From NCBI RefSeq assembly GCF_000153205.1, contig NZ_CH672427.1:1210667-1274666 (forward strand): 64,000 nucleotides of DNA, in the 5' to 3' direction. The notes beneath the pieces are model-generated. The model had not been told where the DNA came from and searched no databases. It saw only the letters and a list, made by a program, of their open reading frames with translations. Positions 10,035 to 19,057 of the stretch are shown in pieces (the first letter of the stretch is position 1; each line of letters begins with the position of its first letter). A program made the position numbers and the translations under genes. Source of the stretch: Nitrococcus mobilis Nb-231 (GTDB lineage: Bacteria; Pseudomonadota; Gammaproteobacteria; Nitrococcales; Nitrococcaceae).

Positions 10035-11516
10035 ATGAAACAGTCGCTTCAACTTCGCCTGCGTCAGCAGCTCACGATGACGCCCCAGCTTCAGCAGGCT
10101 ATACGCCTGCTACAATTACCGGCCCTTGAGCTGCGGATGGAAATACAGCAGGCGCTTGAGTCCAACCTGATGCTCGAACTCGCCGAGGAAGCCGATACCA
10201 GCTTCGATGAGACGGAATTGCTCGTAAGCCCTTCGGAACGCGAACATGAGACTGAGCTCGGAGCGGCCGGCTCGGGACAAGACAACGAAGGCACGGTACA
10301 AAACGAACAAATCGGTGATGAGCTGCCGCTGGACACGAGCTGGGAAGACGTCTACGACGGCACCACCATTTACAGCGATCCAGGCTATGCCGAGGAACGA
10401 GATCCTTTTGCCAACCAAAGCGAGGGTGGCCAGTCGCTTCAGGACTACCTGACCTGGCAAGCTCAACTCAATCGATTCTCGACTCGGGAGTTGACTATCG
10501 CCGAGGCCATCATCGACGCGGTTCGCGATGATGGTTATTTGGGCTGTTCACTGGCCGAGATCCACACAGTGCTTCCCGAGCAATGGGGCGTCTCCGAGCA
10601 AGAGATCGAGACTGTACTGACCCAAATCCAGCGCTTCGATCCGGTCGGGGTTGCGGCACGCGATCCGCGCGAGGCACTGTTGGTGCAACTCGACCAACTC
10701 GACCCCGAGACCCCTTGGTTGGAGGCGGCGCGGCAACTCATCGACCGACACCTGGGGCTGGTGGCCAAGCGCCAGTTTGCTCAGCTCAAGCGTCGGTTGC
10801 ACCTCGATGAACAAGCCCTTCAGCAAACCCTAGCACTGGTCCAGACGCTTGATCCCCGCCCCGGGCTACGCATCAGCAGTGAGCGCCCCGAATACATTAC
10901 TCCGGATGTTTTCGTACGCAAAGAAAACGGCCACTGGCGGGTCGAGGTCAATCCGGACGCTTACCCATGCCTGCGGGTCAACAGTCAGTATGCCGGGCTC
11001 GTGCGGCGCGGCGATAACAGCCGTGACAACTCAGTCATGCGACAGCATCTGCAGGAGGCACGCTGGCTGATCAAGAGCCTGCATTCACGCAACGAGACCT
11101 TACTGAAGGTGGCACAGTGCATCGTGGAACGACAACAGGATTTTCTCGAATATGGCGAGGAGGCGATGAAACCGCTGGTGCTGCGCGAGGTGGCTGAAGC
11201 GATCAATATGCATGAATCCACCGTCTCGCGCATCACCAGCCAAAAGTATCTCAGGGCACCCAGCGGGACCTACGAATTCAAACATTTCTTTTCGAGCCAT
11301 GTTCAGACGGTAGACGGAGGGGAATGCTCGGCAACGTCGATACGCGCCCGTATCCGCCGCCTGATCGCCGCCGAAGATGCCTCACGCCCGCTCAGCGACA
11401 GCCAACTCGCCGAGCAGCTACAGGCCGACGGGATCAATGTGGCACGGCGGACAGTGGCCAAGTACCGCGAGTCCATGAGCATCGCCTCATCAACCGAGCG
11501 CAGGCGCTTTGCCTGA
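10035..11516 (+). CDS. rpoN: RNA polymerase sigma-54 factor
   Basis: The 493-residue sigma-54 factor directs transcription of activator-dependent promoters. Region I at the N-terminus is Gln/Leu rich (MKQSLQLRLRQQLTMTPQL), an acidic linker follows (about residues 50-120), then the core-binding domain. Near the C-terminus is the RpoN box ARRTVAKYRESM, which reads the -24 element. It precedes hpf, ptsN, hprK and rapZ, the common sigma-54/nitrogen-PTS cluster. Confidence 0.98.
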   Translation: MKQSLQLRLRQQLTMTPQLQQAIRLLQLPALELRMEIQQALESNLMLELAEEADTSFDETELLVSPSEREHETELGAAGSGQDNEGTVQNEQIGDELPLDTSWEDVYDGTTIYSDPGYAEERDPFANQSEGGQSLQDYLTWQAQLNRFSTRELTIAEAIIDAVRDDGYLGCSLAEIHTVLPEQWGVSEQEIETVLTQIQRFDPVGVAARDPREALLVQLDQLDPETPWLEAARQLIDRHLGLVAKRQFAQLKRRLHLDEQALQQTLALVQTLDPRPGLRISSERPEYITPDVFVRKENGHWRVEVNPDAYPCLRVNSQYAGLVRRGDNSRDNSVMRQHLQEARWLIKSLHSRNETLLKVAQCIVERQQDFLEYGEEAMKPLVLREVAEAINMHESTVSRITSQKYLRAPSGTYEFKHFFSSHVQTVDGGECSATSIRARIRRLIAAEDASRPLSDSQLAEQLQADGINVARRTVAKYRESMSIASSTERRRFA

Positions 11517-11532
11517 TCACCAAGAGGGCGTT

Positions 11533-11859
11533 ATGCAGATCGATATTACTGGGCACCATGTGGAAATCACCGAGGCGTTACGCGACTATGTAGGGTCGAA
11601 GTTCGACAAACTGGAGCGGCACTTCGATAATGTGGTCGACGTACATGTTGTTCTGACCGTCGAAAAGCTAAACCAGAAAGCGGAGGCGACGCTCAACGTG
11701 AGCGGCGCTAAACTCTATGCCGGTGCGCTCGAGCAGGACATGTACGCCGCTATCGACGGGTTGATCGACAAACTCGATCGACAGGTCGTCAAGCACAAGG
11801 AAAAACGTGCGGACCACCATCGCCGCGAGGGCCCGGTCAGCCAAGCCCTCGAACAGTAA
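11533..11859 (+). CDS. hpf: Ribosome hibernation-promoting factor, short form
   Basis: The 108-residue protein (from ATG 11533, MQIDITGHHVEITEALRDYV) has the S30AE/HPF fold pattern, including DKLERHFDNVVDVHVVL and ALEQDMYAAIDGLIDKLDRQV. Short HPF binds the ribosome and promotes 100S dimers in stationary phase. No C-terminal dimerisation domain is present. It starts 16 bp after rpoN, so it is likely co-transcribed. Confidence 0.94.
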   Translation: MQIDITGHHVEITEALRDYVGSKFDKLERHFDNVVDVHVVLTVEKLNQKAEATLNVSGAKLYAGALEQDMYAAIDGLIDKLDRQVVKHKEKRADHHRREGPVSQALEQ

Positions 11860-11958
11860 CGTAATGAGCGGCTGGCCGGGATTCCTGATCGATCCTGGCC
11901 AGCGCGTGAGGCCGTGAACAGGACACGCCTCAAATCTCATCCGTTGAGGCAGGGGGCA

Positions 11959-12429
11959 ATGAATGTCGTCAATCTGTTAGTCCCCGAGCGAATTCGCTGT
12001 GGGGTCCATGTAACCAGCAAGAAACGCAGCCTGGAAGTACTCAGTGTGCTCCTCGCCCAAACCGAAGGCGAGCCGACGGACAGAACGATTTTCGAACATC
12101 TGATCGGGCGGGAGCGATTGGGTAGTACCGGACTCGGCAAAGGCGTGGCTTTGCCGCATGCCCGCGTTGATGGCATCAAAGAAACGCGAGGCGCGCTAAT
12201 CAGGCTGGGCCAGCCGGTCGATTTCGATGCGATCGATAAACAGCCGGTCGATTTGCTGTTCGCCTTGATCGTACCGAAACATTTCACCGACGAGCATCTG
12301 CGCGTTCTTGCGGCTTTGGCGGAACTGTTCAGTGATCACGCGTTCTGCGAACGGTTGCGAAGCAGTCAAAGTGTGGAGGAAATGTACCAACATATCATGC
12401 GCTGGCAAGCCGACTCACCAGGCTCTTGA
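11959..12429 (+). CDS. ptsN: PTS IIA-like nitrogen-regulatory protein PtsN
   Basis: EIIA-Ntr is the last phosphate carrier of the nitrogen PTS and acts by protein-protein contact. The 156 residues from ATG 11959 (MNVVNLLVPERIRCGVHV) contain GLGKGVALPHARV, whose His is the phosphorylation site. An upstream ATG at 11914 would add 15 residues of unlikely sequence. It sits between hpf and hprK, as in many Proteobacteria. Confidence 0.95.
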   Translation: MNVVNLLVPERIRCGVHVTSKKRSLEVLSVLLAQTEGEPTDRTIFEHLIGRERLGSTGLGKGVALPHARVDGIKETRGALIRLGQPVDFDAIDKQPVDLLFALIVPKHFTDEHLRVLAALAELFSDHAFCERLRSSQSVEEMYQHIMRWQADSPGS

Positions 12430-12508
12430 ACCGGCTTCGAGCCGCATAAGGCGTCCCCAATATCGACTTTCACTAAGCTGATTTGGGAGCACGTAGTCAA
12501 AAGCACTT

Positions 12509-13483
12509 ATGGCCAAGGTTTGCGCCAATGAGCGCAAGCGAGTGGGATCGGTCTACGTGGCGAGCGCACGACCAAAATTGATCGGTTTGGTCGCTCCCGC
12601 GGTAGCCCCTCGTTTAAAGCCGGTCGGGAGAAAGGGAATGCCTGATACAAACAATTTAGGGGACACCCGGCTCGACTGTGCCATACTCGCTCGCGCCTTA
12701 GATGCCGATACCCCGAGGCCGGCGGTATCGGAGCTGCCCACCGACTTGCAGCTGCCCGAAACAGCGGGCTGTTGGGCCGGCCCAGAGACACCAGCCCCGA
12801 TTCGGCTCATACCGAGCCGGCCCGAGCTCGATTCCACACCAACACCCCTTCTTTGGATCGAATCCGCCGACAGCAATAGGGCTCACCGCCACGAGCGTTT
12901 GCTGGCGCCGGTTATCAGCACTCCACTGCCCAGCTCGGTGGCCTTCACCCGCATCCGCAAACTGCTCGATGCACAGCTCGATCTGACGCGCCCGGGAACG
13001 CTCGTCCAAGTTCATGGCTACGGCGTACTGCTCCAAGGCGAAAGCGGTGTGGGTAAAAGCGAAACCGCTTTGATGCTACTCGAACGCGGCCACCAGCTGA
13101 TAACCGATGACGCGGTCCGCATACAAGCACATGCCAGCGGCGCGCTGCTGGGCAGCGCACCCGGACCACTCCACGGTCAATTAGCGGTACATGGGCTGGG
13201 GCTACTGAAGGTCAATGAACTCTTCGGCGAGACAGCCGTTACATCGAGCGCCATTATTCGGCTGCTCGTGGCGCTCACGACCCAATCACCCCCCACCGAC
13301 CCATTGACTGGCGCCTGGGCGACACAAGGTTGGCTGGGTCGTAGTCTACTCCGGCTGACCCTATCCAATCGGCGACCGCGAGCGCTGCTCATCGAGACCG
13401 CAGTGCGCCAGATCCAAGCTCGCGGTGGCGTCAGGGATTCCGTGCTGGAATCAGTTAGTGAACGGATGCCGGAGCCGGTATGA
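12509..13483 (+). CDS. hprK: HPr kinase/phosphorylase family protein, divergent
   Basis: The C-terminal half matches HprK: Walker A GESGVGKS at residues 177-184, then ALMLLERGHQLITDDAV with the conserved Asp pair, and HGLGLLKVNELFGETAV. HprK phosphorylates or dephosphorylates Ser46 of HPr-type proteins, and NPr with a GKS site is encoded nearby. The N-terminal ~150 residues are Pro-rich and do not resemble the usual N-terminal domain. The catalytic His expected about 15 residues before Walker A appears to be Pro162. The ATG at 12638 is an alternative start preceded by GGGAGAAAGGGA. Family membership is firm; kinase activity is uncertain. Confidence 0.85.
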   Translation: MAKVCANERKRVGSVYVASARPKLIGLVAPAVAPRLKPVGRKGMPDTNNLGDTRLDCAILARALDADTPRPAVSELPTDLQLPETAGCWAGPETPAPIRLIPSRPELDSTPTPLLWIESADSNRAHRHERLLAPVISTPLPSSVAFTRIRKLLDAQLDLTRPGTLVQVHGYGVLLQGESGVGKSETALMLLERGHQLITDDAVRIQAHASGALLGSAPGPLHGQLAVHGLGLLKVNELFGETAVTSSAIIRLLVALTTQSPPTDPLTGAWATQGWLGRSLLRLTLSNRRPRALLIETAVRQIQARGGVRDSVLESVSERMPEPV

Positions 13484-14346
13484 GACTAGTGATTATCAGC
13501 GGACTGTCCGGGTCGGGCAAAAGCATCGCGCTTAACACACTCGAAGATACCGGCTTTTATTGCATCGACAACCTACCGATGGGATTGCTAAGCGCGTTTG
13601 CTCGCCATGTCACGGAAACCCAGACCGCCGCGAGCCAGCATTATGCCGTCGGCATCGATGCGCGCAATAGCCCCAAAGATCTGACTCGGTTCCCAACAAT
13701 TCTGCAGGAGATAACGGCTCGGGACATCCATTGCGAAATTCTGGCGCTGGATGCGGAGCATGCTACGTTACTCAAACGCTTCAGCGAGACCCGCCGGCGC
13801 CACCCGCTCAGCGGCCCTGACATCCCTCTTTCGGAGGCCATTGAGCGCGAGCGCGTGTTGCTCAAGCCGATACTGGAGCGGGCCGACCTCATTATCGATA
13901 CCACCCGGACTACCGTGCATCAATTGCGCGATCTGGTACGCAAACGCCTCGTCCGCGAACCCTATTCGCTATCATTGCTGTTTGAGTCATTCGGCTACAA
14001 GCAAGGGCTCCCACCGAATGCCGATTATGTATTCGATGTCCGCTGCCTTCCCAATCCGCATTGGGAGCCTGAGCTGCGCTCGCTCACCGGCTTGGATACG
14101 GCCGTAATCAGCTATCTCGCCGCACAGCAGGACGTGGAACGCTACTATCGCCAAGTCGAGGATTTTCTCGATGAATGGATTCCACACTTCGAACGCGAAA
14201 ACCGCAGTTACCTCACCGTCGCCATCGGCTGCACCGGTGGCCAACATCGTTCCGTTTATCTGGCGAATCGATTGGCCGATCATTTCCGTACACGCAGGGC
14301 CAGCGTCACCATTCGTCACCGGGAGCTCGCACATGGCTGCGTGTAA
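13480..14346 (+). CDS. rapZ: RNase adapter protein RapZ
   Basis: RapZ (YvcJ family) binds nucleotides, and in enterobacteria it binds small RNAs to direct RNase E to GlmZ. The 288 residues start with the P-loop GLSGSGKSIALNTLED and contain the family stretch AVGIDARNSP. The C-terminal motif is IGCTGGQHRSVYLANRL. ATG 13480 overlaps the hprK stop, so the two are translationally coupled. Confidence 0.97.
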   Translation: MRLVIISGLSGSGKSIALNTLEDTGFYCIDNLPMGLLSAFARHVTETQTAASQHYAVGIDARNSPKDLTRFPTILQEITARDIHCEILALDAEHATLLKRFSETRRRHPLSGPDIPLSEAIERERVLLKPILERADLIIDTTRTTVHQLRDLVRKRLVREPYSLSLLFESFGYKQGLPPNADYVFDVRCLPNPHWEPELRSLTGLDTAVISYLAAQQDVERYYRQVEDFLDEWIPHFERENRSYLTVAIGCTGGQHRSVYLANRLADHFRTRRASVTIRHRELAHGCV

Positions 14347-14402
14347 ACAATGTCGGGGGCACAATGGAGTACGGCTGACAAAAGCCCTATGCCAATTTGG
14401 AC

Positions 14403-14690
14403 ATGACACATAACGACGAATTTCTCATACGCGAGATTCGGATCACCAACAAGCTCGGCCTGCATGCTCGGGCCGCTGCCCGTTTCGTCTCCATAGCCTC
14501 GCGTTTTCATAGCGAGATACGAATCAAGCGCGGCAGCAAGGAGGTCAACGGCAAGAGCATCATGGGTCTGTTGATGCTTGCGGCCTGTTGCGGAACGGAG
14601 CTCTTGATTCTAGCCCGCGGGCCAGACGCTCAGGAGGCCCTCGCCACATTGGCTGAATTAGTCGATGGGCACTTTGGCGAAACCGAATAA
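14403..14690 (+). CDS. ptsO: HPr-like phosphocarrier protein NPr
   Basis: A 95-residue HPr-fold protein. NKLGLHARAAARFV carries the phospho-accepting histidine, and KEVNGKSIMGLLMLAA has the regulatory Ser (Ser46-like) that HPr kinase would modify. The start is ATG 14403; the TTG two codons earlier lacks support. No ptsI/ptsP enzyme I or EIIA-Man gene follows, so its phosphodonor must be encoded elsewhere. Confidence 0.93.
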   Translation: MTHNDEFLIREIRITNKLGLHARAAARFVSIASRFHSEIRIKRGSKEVNGKSIMGLLMLAACCGTELLILARGPDAQEALATLAELVDGHFGETE

Positions 14691-14714
14691 TAGCCCGCCC
14701 CGCTTCCAATCGGC

Positions 14715-15053
14715 TTACCCCTCATCGAAATCAGCGCCGAAACACCGCAGATGCTTGCGGGTGAGGGACTGGAAACGCGGTGTCAGCCCGGTATCCTCGT
14801 AGATCGGATCACCCTGTTCGTCCTCGGCCACGATTCGGTCGCCCGGCACATAGGGGAAAGCTGCCTCAATTTCGTCGAGTGCGGTGGAGAGCAAATCGGT
14901 AATAATGTCCTGCTCCGAGCGCCCTGGGAACATCTCGGCAAGCGCGGCAAGCTTGGCTGCGTCATGGACCGGCAAGCGCACCGAATAGACTTCCAAAGTG
15001 CGCCGCTCCCCGGCTGATCTCTCCCAGGTTTCGAGCAGTTCTCGAAACTTCAT
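14715..15053 (-). CDS. Conserved hypothetical protein, ribbon-helix-helix-like N-terminus
   Basis: I do not recognise a defined function. The 112 residues are acidic toward the C-terminus. A segment VYSVRLPVHDAAKLAALAEMF followed by GRSEQDIITDLLSTAL looks like the strand and helices of a ribbon-helix-helix fold. The protein ends with the unusual DTGLTPRFQSLTRKHLRCFGADF. Short proteins like this are found near pmbA in several Gammaproteobacteria, sometimes labelled type 1 pili tip component, but that label has no visible support here. Confidence 0.6.
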   Translation of the reverse strand: MKFRELLETWERSAGERRTLEVYSVRLPVHDAAKLAALAEMFPGRSEQDIITDLLSTALDEIEAAFPYVPGDRIVAEDEQGDPIYEDTGLTPRFQSLTRKHLRCFGADFDEG

Positions 15054-15345
15054 ACTTCTCCCCTTCGTCTAACCTTGTGCGTTGACGGCGCTACCGAAGC
15101 CTCAATCGGTCCATGCCGAGCGAAACCGCCGCTCGAAATTCCTTGGCCAAAGCAGTCGCCGTGAGCTGAACGCAGCTTTATTCGCGCGCCGTCCACGCAC
15201 CAAGGCAAACCGCCTTTGCCCGGCGTCTTAACGACACTCGTTAGCGGGTCTACCACCGTAGGTAGGGTCGATTTAGCCGACCGCACGGTCGGTCAGCCAC
15301 TCGCCACTGCGCGGGCAACATCCCCACGCTCGAAGTCAACGCCGA

Positions 15346-16707
15346 CTACTCGCCCGCAACGGTCATACCCTCGACCAATACGGAACCGGTGCGTATGTTG
15401 CCACGGATATCGACATCTAGGCCAACCGCTCGAATGCGCTCGAACATTTCTTTGAGGTGACCTGCGATGGTGATTTCTTCCACCGGATAGACCACCTCAC
15501 CCTTGTCCACCCAAAAACCAGCAGCGCCCCTGGAGTAATCGCCGGTTATCAAGTTTACCCCCTGCCCCATCAAATGACTGACCACCAGCCCCTGATGCAT
15601 GTCCTGGAGCAGTTGCGAGTAATCCATAGCGCCGGGATGAACGACTAGATTATGGATCCCCCCCGCATTGCCCGTCGTTTTCATTCCGAGCTTTCGAGCC
15701 GAATAACTCGACAGCACATAGCCGCGCAGCATACCTTGCTCGACCAGAGTGCGAGGCCGTGTCGCCACTCCCTCCCCATCGAACGGTGCGCTACCCAAAG
15801 CGCTCGGTAAATGCGGTTGTTCCTCGATGCTGAGCCAATTCGGAAATACTTGCGTATCCAGCGAGTCGAGCAGAAAAGAGGCCTTGCGATATAAACTGCT
15901 GCCCTGGATCGCCCCGAGAAAATGGCCGAACAGGCTGCGTGCGGCGGTAGGCGTAAAAAGAACCGGTACCGTGCGAGTCGAGAGTCGGCGCGCCCCCAAA
16001 CGCTGCACGGTACGCCGACCGGCTTCTTGCCCAACGACTGTGGCCGTTTGCAACGCACTCGGATCACGGGCAGTCGTGTACCAATAGTCACGCTGCATGG
16101 ACTCGCCGCTGCGGCCGAGCACCGCACAGCTGATGCTGTGCTGGGAAGCCGGATAGCCGTCCAGAAAACCGTGAGTGTTGCCGTAAACGTGAATCCCCTG
16201 GTGGGTCGAGACTTCGGCGCCCTCGGAGTTGGTCAAGCGCGGATCCACTCCGAGTGCGGCAGCTTCGCATTCGCGAGCCAAATCGATCGCCGTCTCCGGC
16301 TCGATATCCCAGCGATAATGGAGCCTCAGATCTGGCGCATCCGTGCTCATCAACGCGGCGTCGGCCAAGCCGGCGCAAGGATCCTCGGAGGTATAACGCG
16401 CGATATCGCATGCGGCACGAACCGTCTCGACCAACGAGGCACGGCTAAAATCGGCCGAGCTTGCCGTTCCCTTACGCTGGCCGAAATAAACGGTAATCGC
16501 CAAACCACGATCACGCATGTGCTCTAGCGTATCCACCTCGCCCTGGCGAACCTTGACCGACAGACCGAAGCTCGAACTGACGGAGGCTTCAGCTGCCGTA
16601 GCGCCTTGCCGAGTAGCCTCCTCGAGCGCTTCACCAAGCGGCTCGGCAAGCTCGGCTTTGGCTGGCAACTGGCGCTGCACAGCCGGACTCAACGCAGATT
16701 CCGTCAT
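15346..16707 (-). CDS. pmbA: Metallopeptidase-like subunit TldE (PmbA)
   Basis: TldE is the inactive partner of TldD in the TldD/TldE protease, which processes antibiotic precursors such as microcin B17 and degrades CcdA in E. coli. The start at ATG 16707 (MTESALSPAVQRQLPAK) has an excellent ribosome site, AGGAGGGTTGG. The 453 residues contain the family stretches GNAGGIHNLVVHPG and LLQDMHQGLVVSHLMGQGVN. As expected of TldE, there is no HExxxH motif. tldD lies 33 bp upstream. Confidence 0.95.
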   Translation of the reverse strand: MTESALSPAVQRQLPAKAELAEPLGEALEEATRQGATAAEASVSSSFGLSVKVRQGEVDTLEHMRDRGLAITVYFGQRKGTASSADFSRASLVETVRAACDIARYTSEDPCAGLADAALMSTDAPDLRLHYRWDIEPETAIDLARECEAAALGVDPRLTNSEGAEVSTHQGIHVYGNTHGFLDGYPASQHSISCAVLGRSGESMQRDYWYTTARDPSALQTATVVGQEAGRRTVQRLGARRLSTRTVPVLFTPTAARSLFGHFLGAIQGSSLYRKASFLLDSLDTQVFPNWLSIEEQPHLPSALGSAPFDGEGVATRPRTLVEQGMLRGYVLSSYSARKLGMKTTGNAGGIHNLVVHPGAMDYSQLLQDMHQGLVVSHLMGQGVNLITGDYSRGAAGFWVDKGEVVYPVEEITIAGHLKEMFERIRAVGLDVDIRGNIRTGSVLVEGMTVAGE

Positions 16708-16740
16708 CCAACCCTCCTGTCTAAAATCTCGGCGTATCAC

Positions 16741-18201
16741 CTAATCAACCTGCGTTCCCCCAACCGTAAGCGCATCCACTTTAAGAGTGGGCTGTCCCAC
16801 CCCGACGGGCACGCTTTGGCCTTCCTTACCACAGGTTCCGATGCCGCTGTCAAGCTGAAGGTCATTGCCCACCATGCTGACTCGGGTCAACACGTCCGGC
16901 CCATTGCCGATCAATGTCGCGCCTTTGACCGGACGAGTAACACGTCCATTTTCAATGAGATAAGCCTCGCTGGCGGAAAAAACGAACTTGCCTGAGGTGA
17001 TATCGACCTGCCCGCCACCGAAATTAACGGCATAGAGACCGCGCTCCACCGAGGCGATAATCTCCTCCGGGGCATGCGGTCCAGCCAGCATGTAGGTATT
17101 GGTCATACGCGGCATCGGCAGATGGGCATAAGACTCCCGCCGACCGTTTCCGGTCGGGCGCATGCCCATCAGCCGGGCATTGAGACTGTCCTGCATATAG
17201 CCGGTAAGCACGCCCCGCTCGATCAGGGTGGTGCATTGGGTCGGAGTGCCCTCGTCATCGATGTTGAGTGAGCCACGCCGGCTAGACAACGTCCCGTTAT
17301 CGACTACTGTGCAGAGCGGCGAGGCGACCCGCTCACCGAGACGCCCCGCGAAGGCCGAAGTGGCTTTGCGATTGAAATCACCCTCGAGACCATGCCCAAC
17401 AGCCTCGTGCAGCAGCACTCCCGGCCAACCCGGGCCGAGCACGACCGGCAAGGTCCCCGCCGGGGCCTCGACCGCTTCCAGGTTGAGCAGCGCTTGGCGC
17501 ACCGCCTCGCGGGCATATCCCTTGACGCGCTCACTGTCGAGAAAACACTCGTATCCGGTTCGCCCGCCACCACCGGCGCTACCGCTCTCACGACACCCGT
17601 TCTGTTCGACCAGGACAGTGACATTGAGCCGCACCAAGGGGCGAACATCGGCGCTCAACCGGCCATCGCCGGTGGCCACCAGAACCACGTCATGCACACC
17701 GGCCAGGCTCACGACCACCTGTTCTACTCTCGGATCCTGGCGTCGGGCCTCGGTATCGAGTTCGCGCAGCAGCGCCACCTTCTCATCGGCGCTCAAACTG
17801 TCCAGGGGGTTGAGCGGCTGATACAGTGCCAAGCCTTCGCCCGCCTTCCAGGCTTGGAGCCGCCCGTCGCCACCGCTACGGGCAATGGCTCGCGCGGCAC
17901 TGGAGGCCTCCAGCAGGGCCGGCAACATGATTTCATCGGAATAGGCGAACCCGGTCTGCTCACCGCTGATGGCTCGCACGCCGACACCTTGATCGAGGCT
18001 GCGACTGCCCTCCTTGATAATCCCATCCTCCAGAACCCATGCCTCATGCCGCTGCACCTGAAAATAAAGATCGGCGGCGTCGACCTTGGGTCCCATCAAG
18101 CGTCCGAAAACCCGCTCCAGATCGGTTTCGCTCAGTTCGGCTGGAGCCAAAATGCTCTGGCGCGCCAGATTCAGATTGTGCTGCATCGTATCGTCAGACA
18201 T
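16741..18201 (-). CDS. tldD: Metalloprotease TldD
   Basis: TldD is the zinc-binding catalytic subunit of the TldD/TldE complex. The 486 residues include the family zinc motif [11 protein letters not shown] and a conserved Cys region toward the end ([20 protein letters not shown]). GGAGGAAGGCA lies before ATG 18201. The start overlaps the end of the nitrilase-family gene by 8 bp, so the minus-strand genes yhdP-nit-tldD-pmbA form a run. Confidence 0.97.
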   Translation of the reverse strand: MSDDTMQHNLNLARQSILAPAELSETDLERVFGRLMGPKVDAADLYFQVQRHEAWVLEDGIIKEGSRSLDQGVGVRAISGEQTGFAYSDEIMLPALLEASSAARAIARSGGDGRLQAWKAGEGLALYQPLNPLDSLSADEKVALLRELDTEARRQDPRVEQVVVSLAGVHDVVLVATGDGRLSADVRPLVRLNVTVLVEQNGCRESGSAGGGGRTGYECFLDSERVKGYAREAVRQALLNLEAVEAPAGTLPVVLGPGWPGVLLHEAVGHGLEGDFNRKATSAFAGRLGERVASPLCTVVDNGTLSSRRGSLNIDDEGTPTQCTTLIERGVLTGYMQDSLNARLMGMRPTGNGRRESYAHLPMPRMTNTYMLAGPHAPEEIIASVERGLYAVNFGGGQVDITSGKFVFSASEAYLIENGRVTRPVKGATLIGNGPDVLTRVSMVGNDLQLDSGIGTCGKEGQSVPVGVGQPTLKVDALTVGGTQVD

Positions 18202-19057
18202 TGCCTTCCTCCGTCGACCTTGCCGCTGGCAGAGCCACGCCTAGGCGACGATGCTCGAGCGCCGGGAAGCGGCGGCGCGTTTCCCGAAGCTCAGCGCGAG
18301 CCATTCGAGCCTGGGCCAGACCGGGGCCGCGACTATGGCGGCCTAGAATCCGCCCCCATGGATTCACAATCAACGTCTCGCCATAGGTCAGGCGGCCATT
18401 GGGATGCTCCCCGCCCTGGTCTGGAGCCACCAGATAGCACAGATTCTCTACTGCCCGCGTACGAACCAGAAGCTCCCAATGCGCGGCACCGGTGAGCGCC
18501 GTAAATGCCGAGGGCACCACCAGCAGCTCCGCACCCCGCGCCACCAGCTCACGAAAGAGCTCGGGAAACCGTAAATCATAACAGACGGCCAGACCCACGC
18601 GGGCGAATGGGGTGTCGAAAATCACCGCATTGTTGCCCGCTTGCAGTGTTTCCGATTCACAATACCGCTCATCGGCACTTACGGCTACGTCAAACAGATG
18701 AATCTTATCGTAGCGCGCACAGCGCTCACCGCTGGGTCCATAAACCAAACAGGCGGCCCGCGCCCGCCGCTGATCGGAAGTGTGTAAGGGTATCGTACCA
18801 CCGACCAGAAAGATGCCATGACGACGCGCCCGCTCCGCCAAGAAAGATTGGATTGGACCGCCGTCATCCGGTTCCGCTATAGCCAGTTTGCCCGTTTCAT
18901 CGCGACCGACAAAGGCGAAATTCTCCGGCAACGCCACCAAATCGGCACCGCCAGCCACTGCCTCGGCGATAAGGCGATCGGCCGATTCGAGGTTCGCCGC
19001 GACACCATCGCCCGAGACCATTTGAATGGCCACCAGGCGCGCTTCATCTTGAGTCAT
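18194..19057 (-). CDS. Carbon-nitrogen hydrolase (Nit1/YbeM-like amidase)
   Basis: A 287-residue nitrilase-superfamily enzyme with the Glu-Lys-Cys triad visible: [16 protein letters not shown] and [13 protein letters not shown]. Close family members remove deaminated glutathione, a metabolite-repair function, and are commonly placed next to tldD and yhdP. That specific substrate is inferred from context. A strong GGGGGAGGG site precedes ATG 19057. It overlaps the end of yhdP by 14 bp. Confidence 0.92.
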   Translation of the reverse strand: MTQDEARLVAIQMVSGDGVAANLESADRLIAEAVAGGADLVALPENFAFVGRDETGKLAIAEPDDGGPIQSFLAERARRHGIFLVGGTIPLHTSDQRRARAACLVYGPSGERCARYDKIHLFDVAVSADERYCESETLQAGNNAVIFDTPFARVGLAVCYDLRFPELFRELVARGAELLVVPSAFTALTGAAHWELLVRTRAVENLCYLVAPDQGGEHPNGRLTYGETLIVNPWGRILGRHSRGPGLAQARMARAELRETRRRFPALEHRRLGVALPAARSTEEGNV

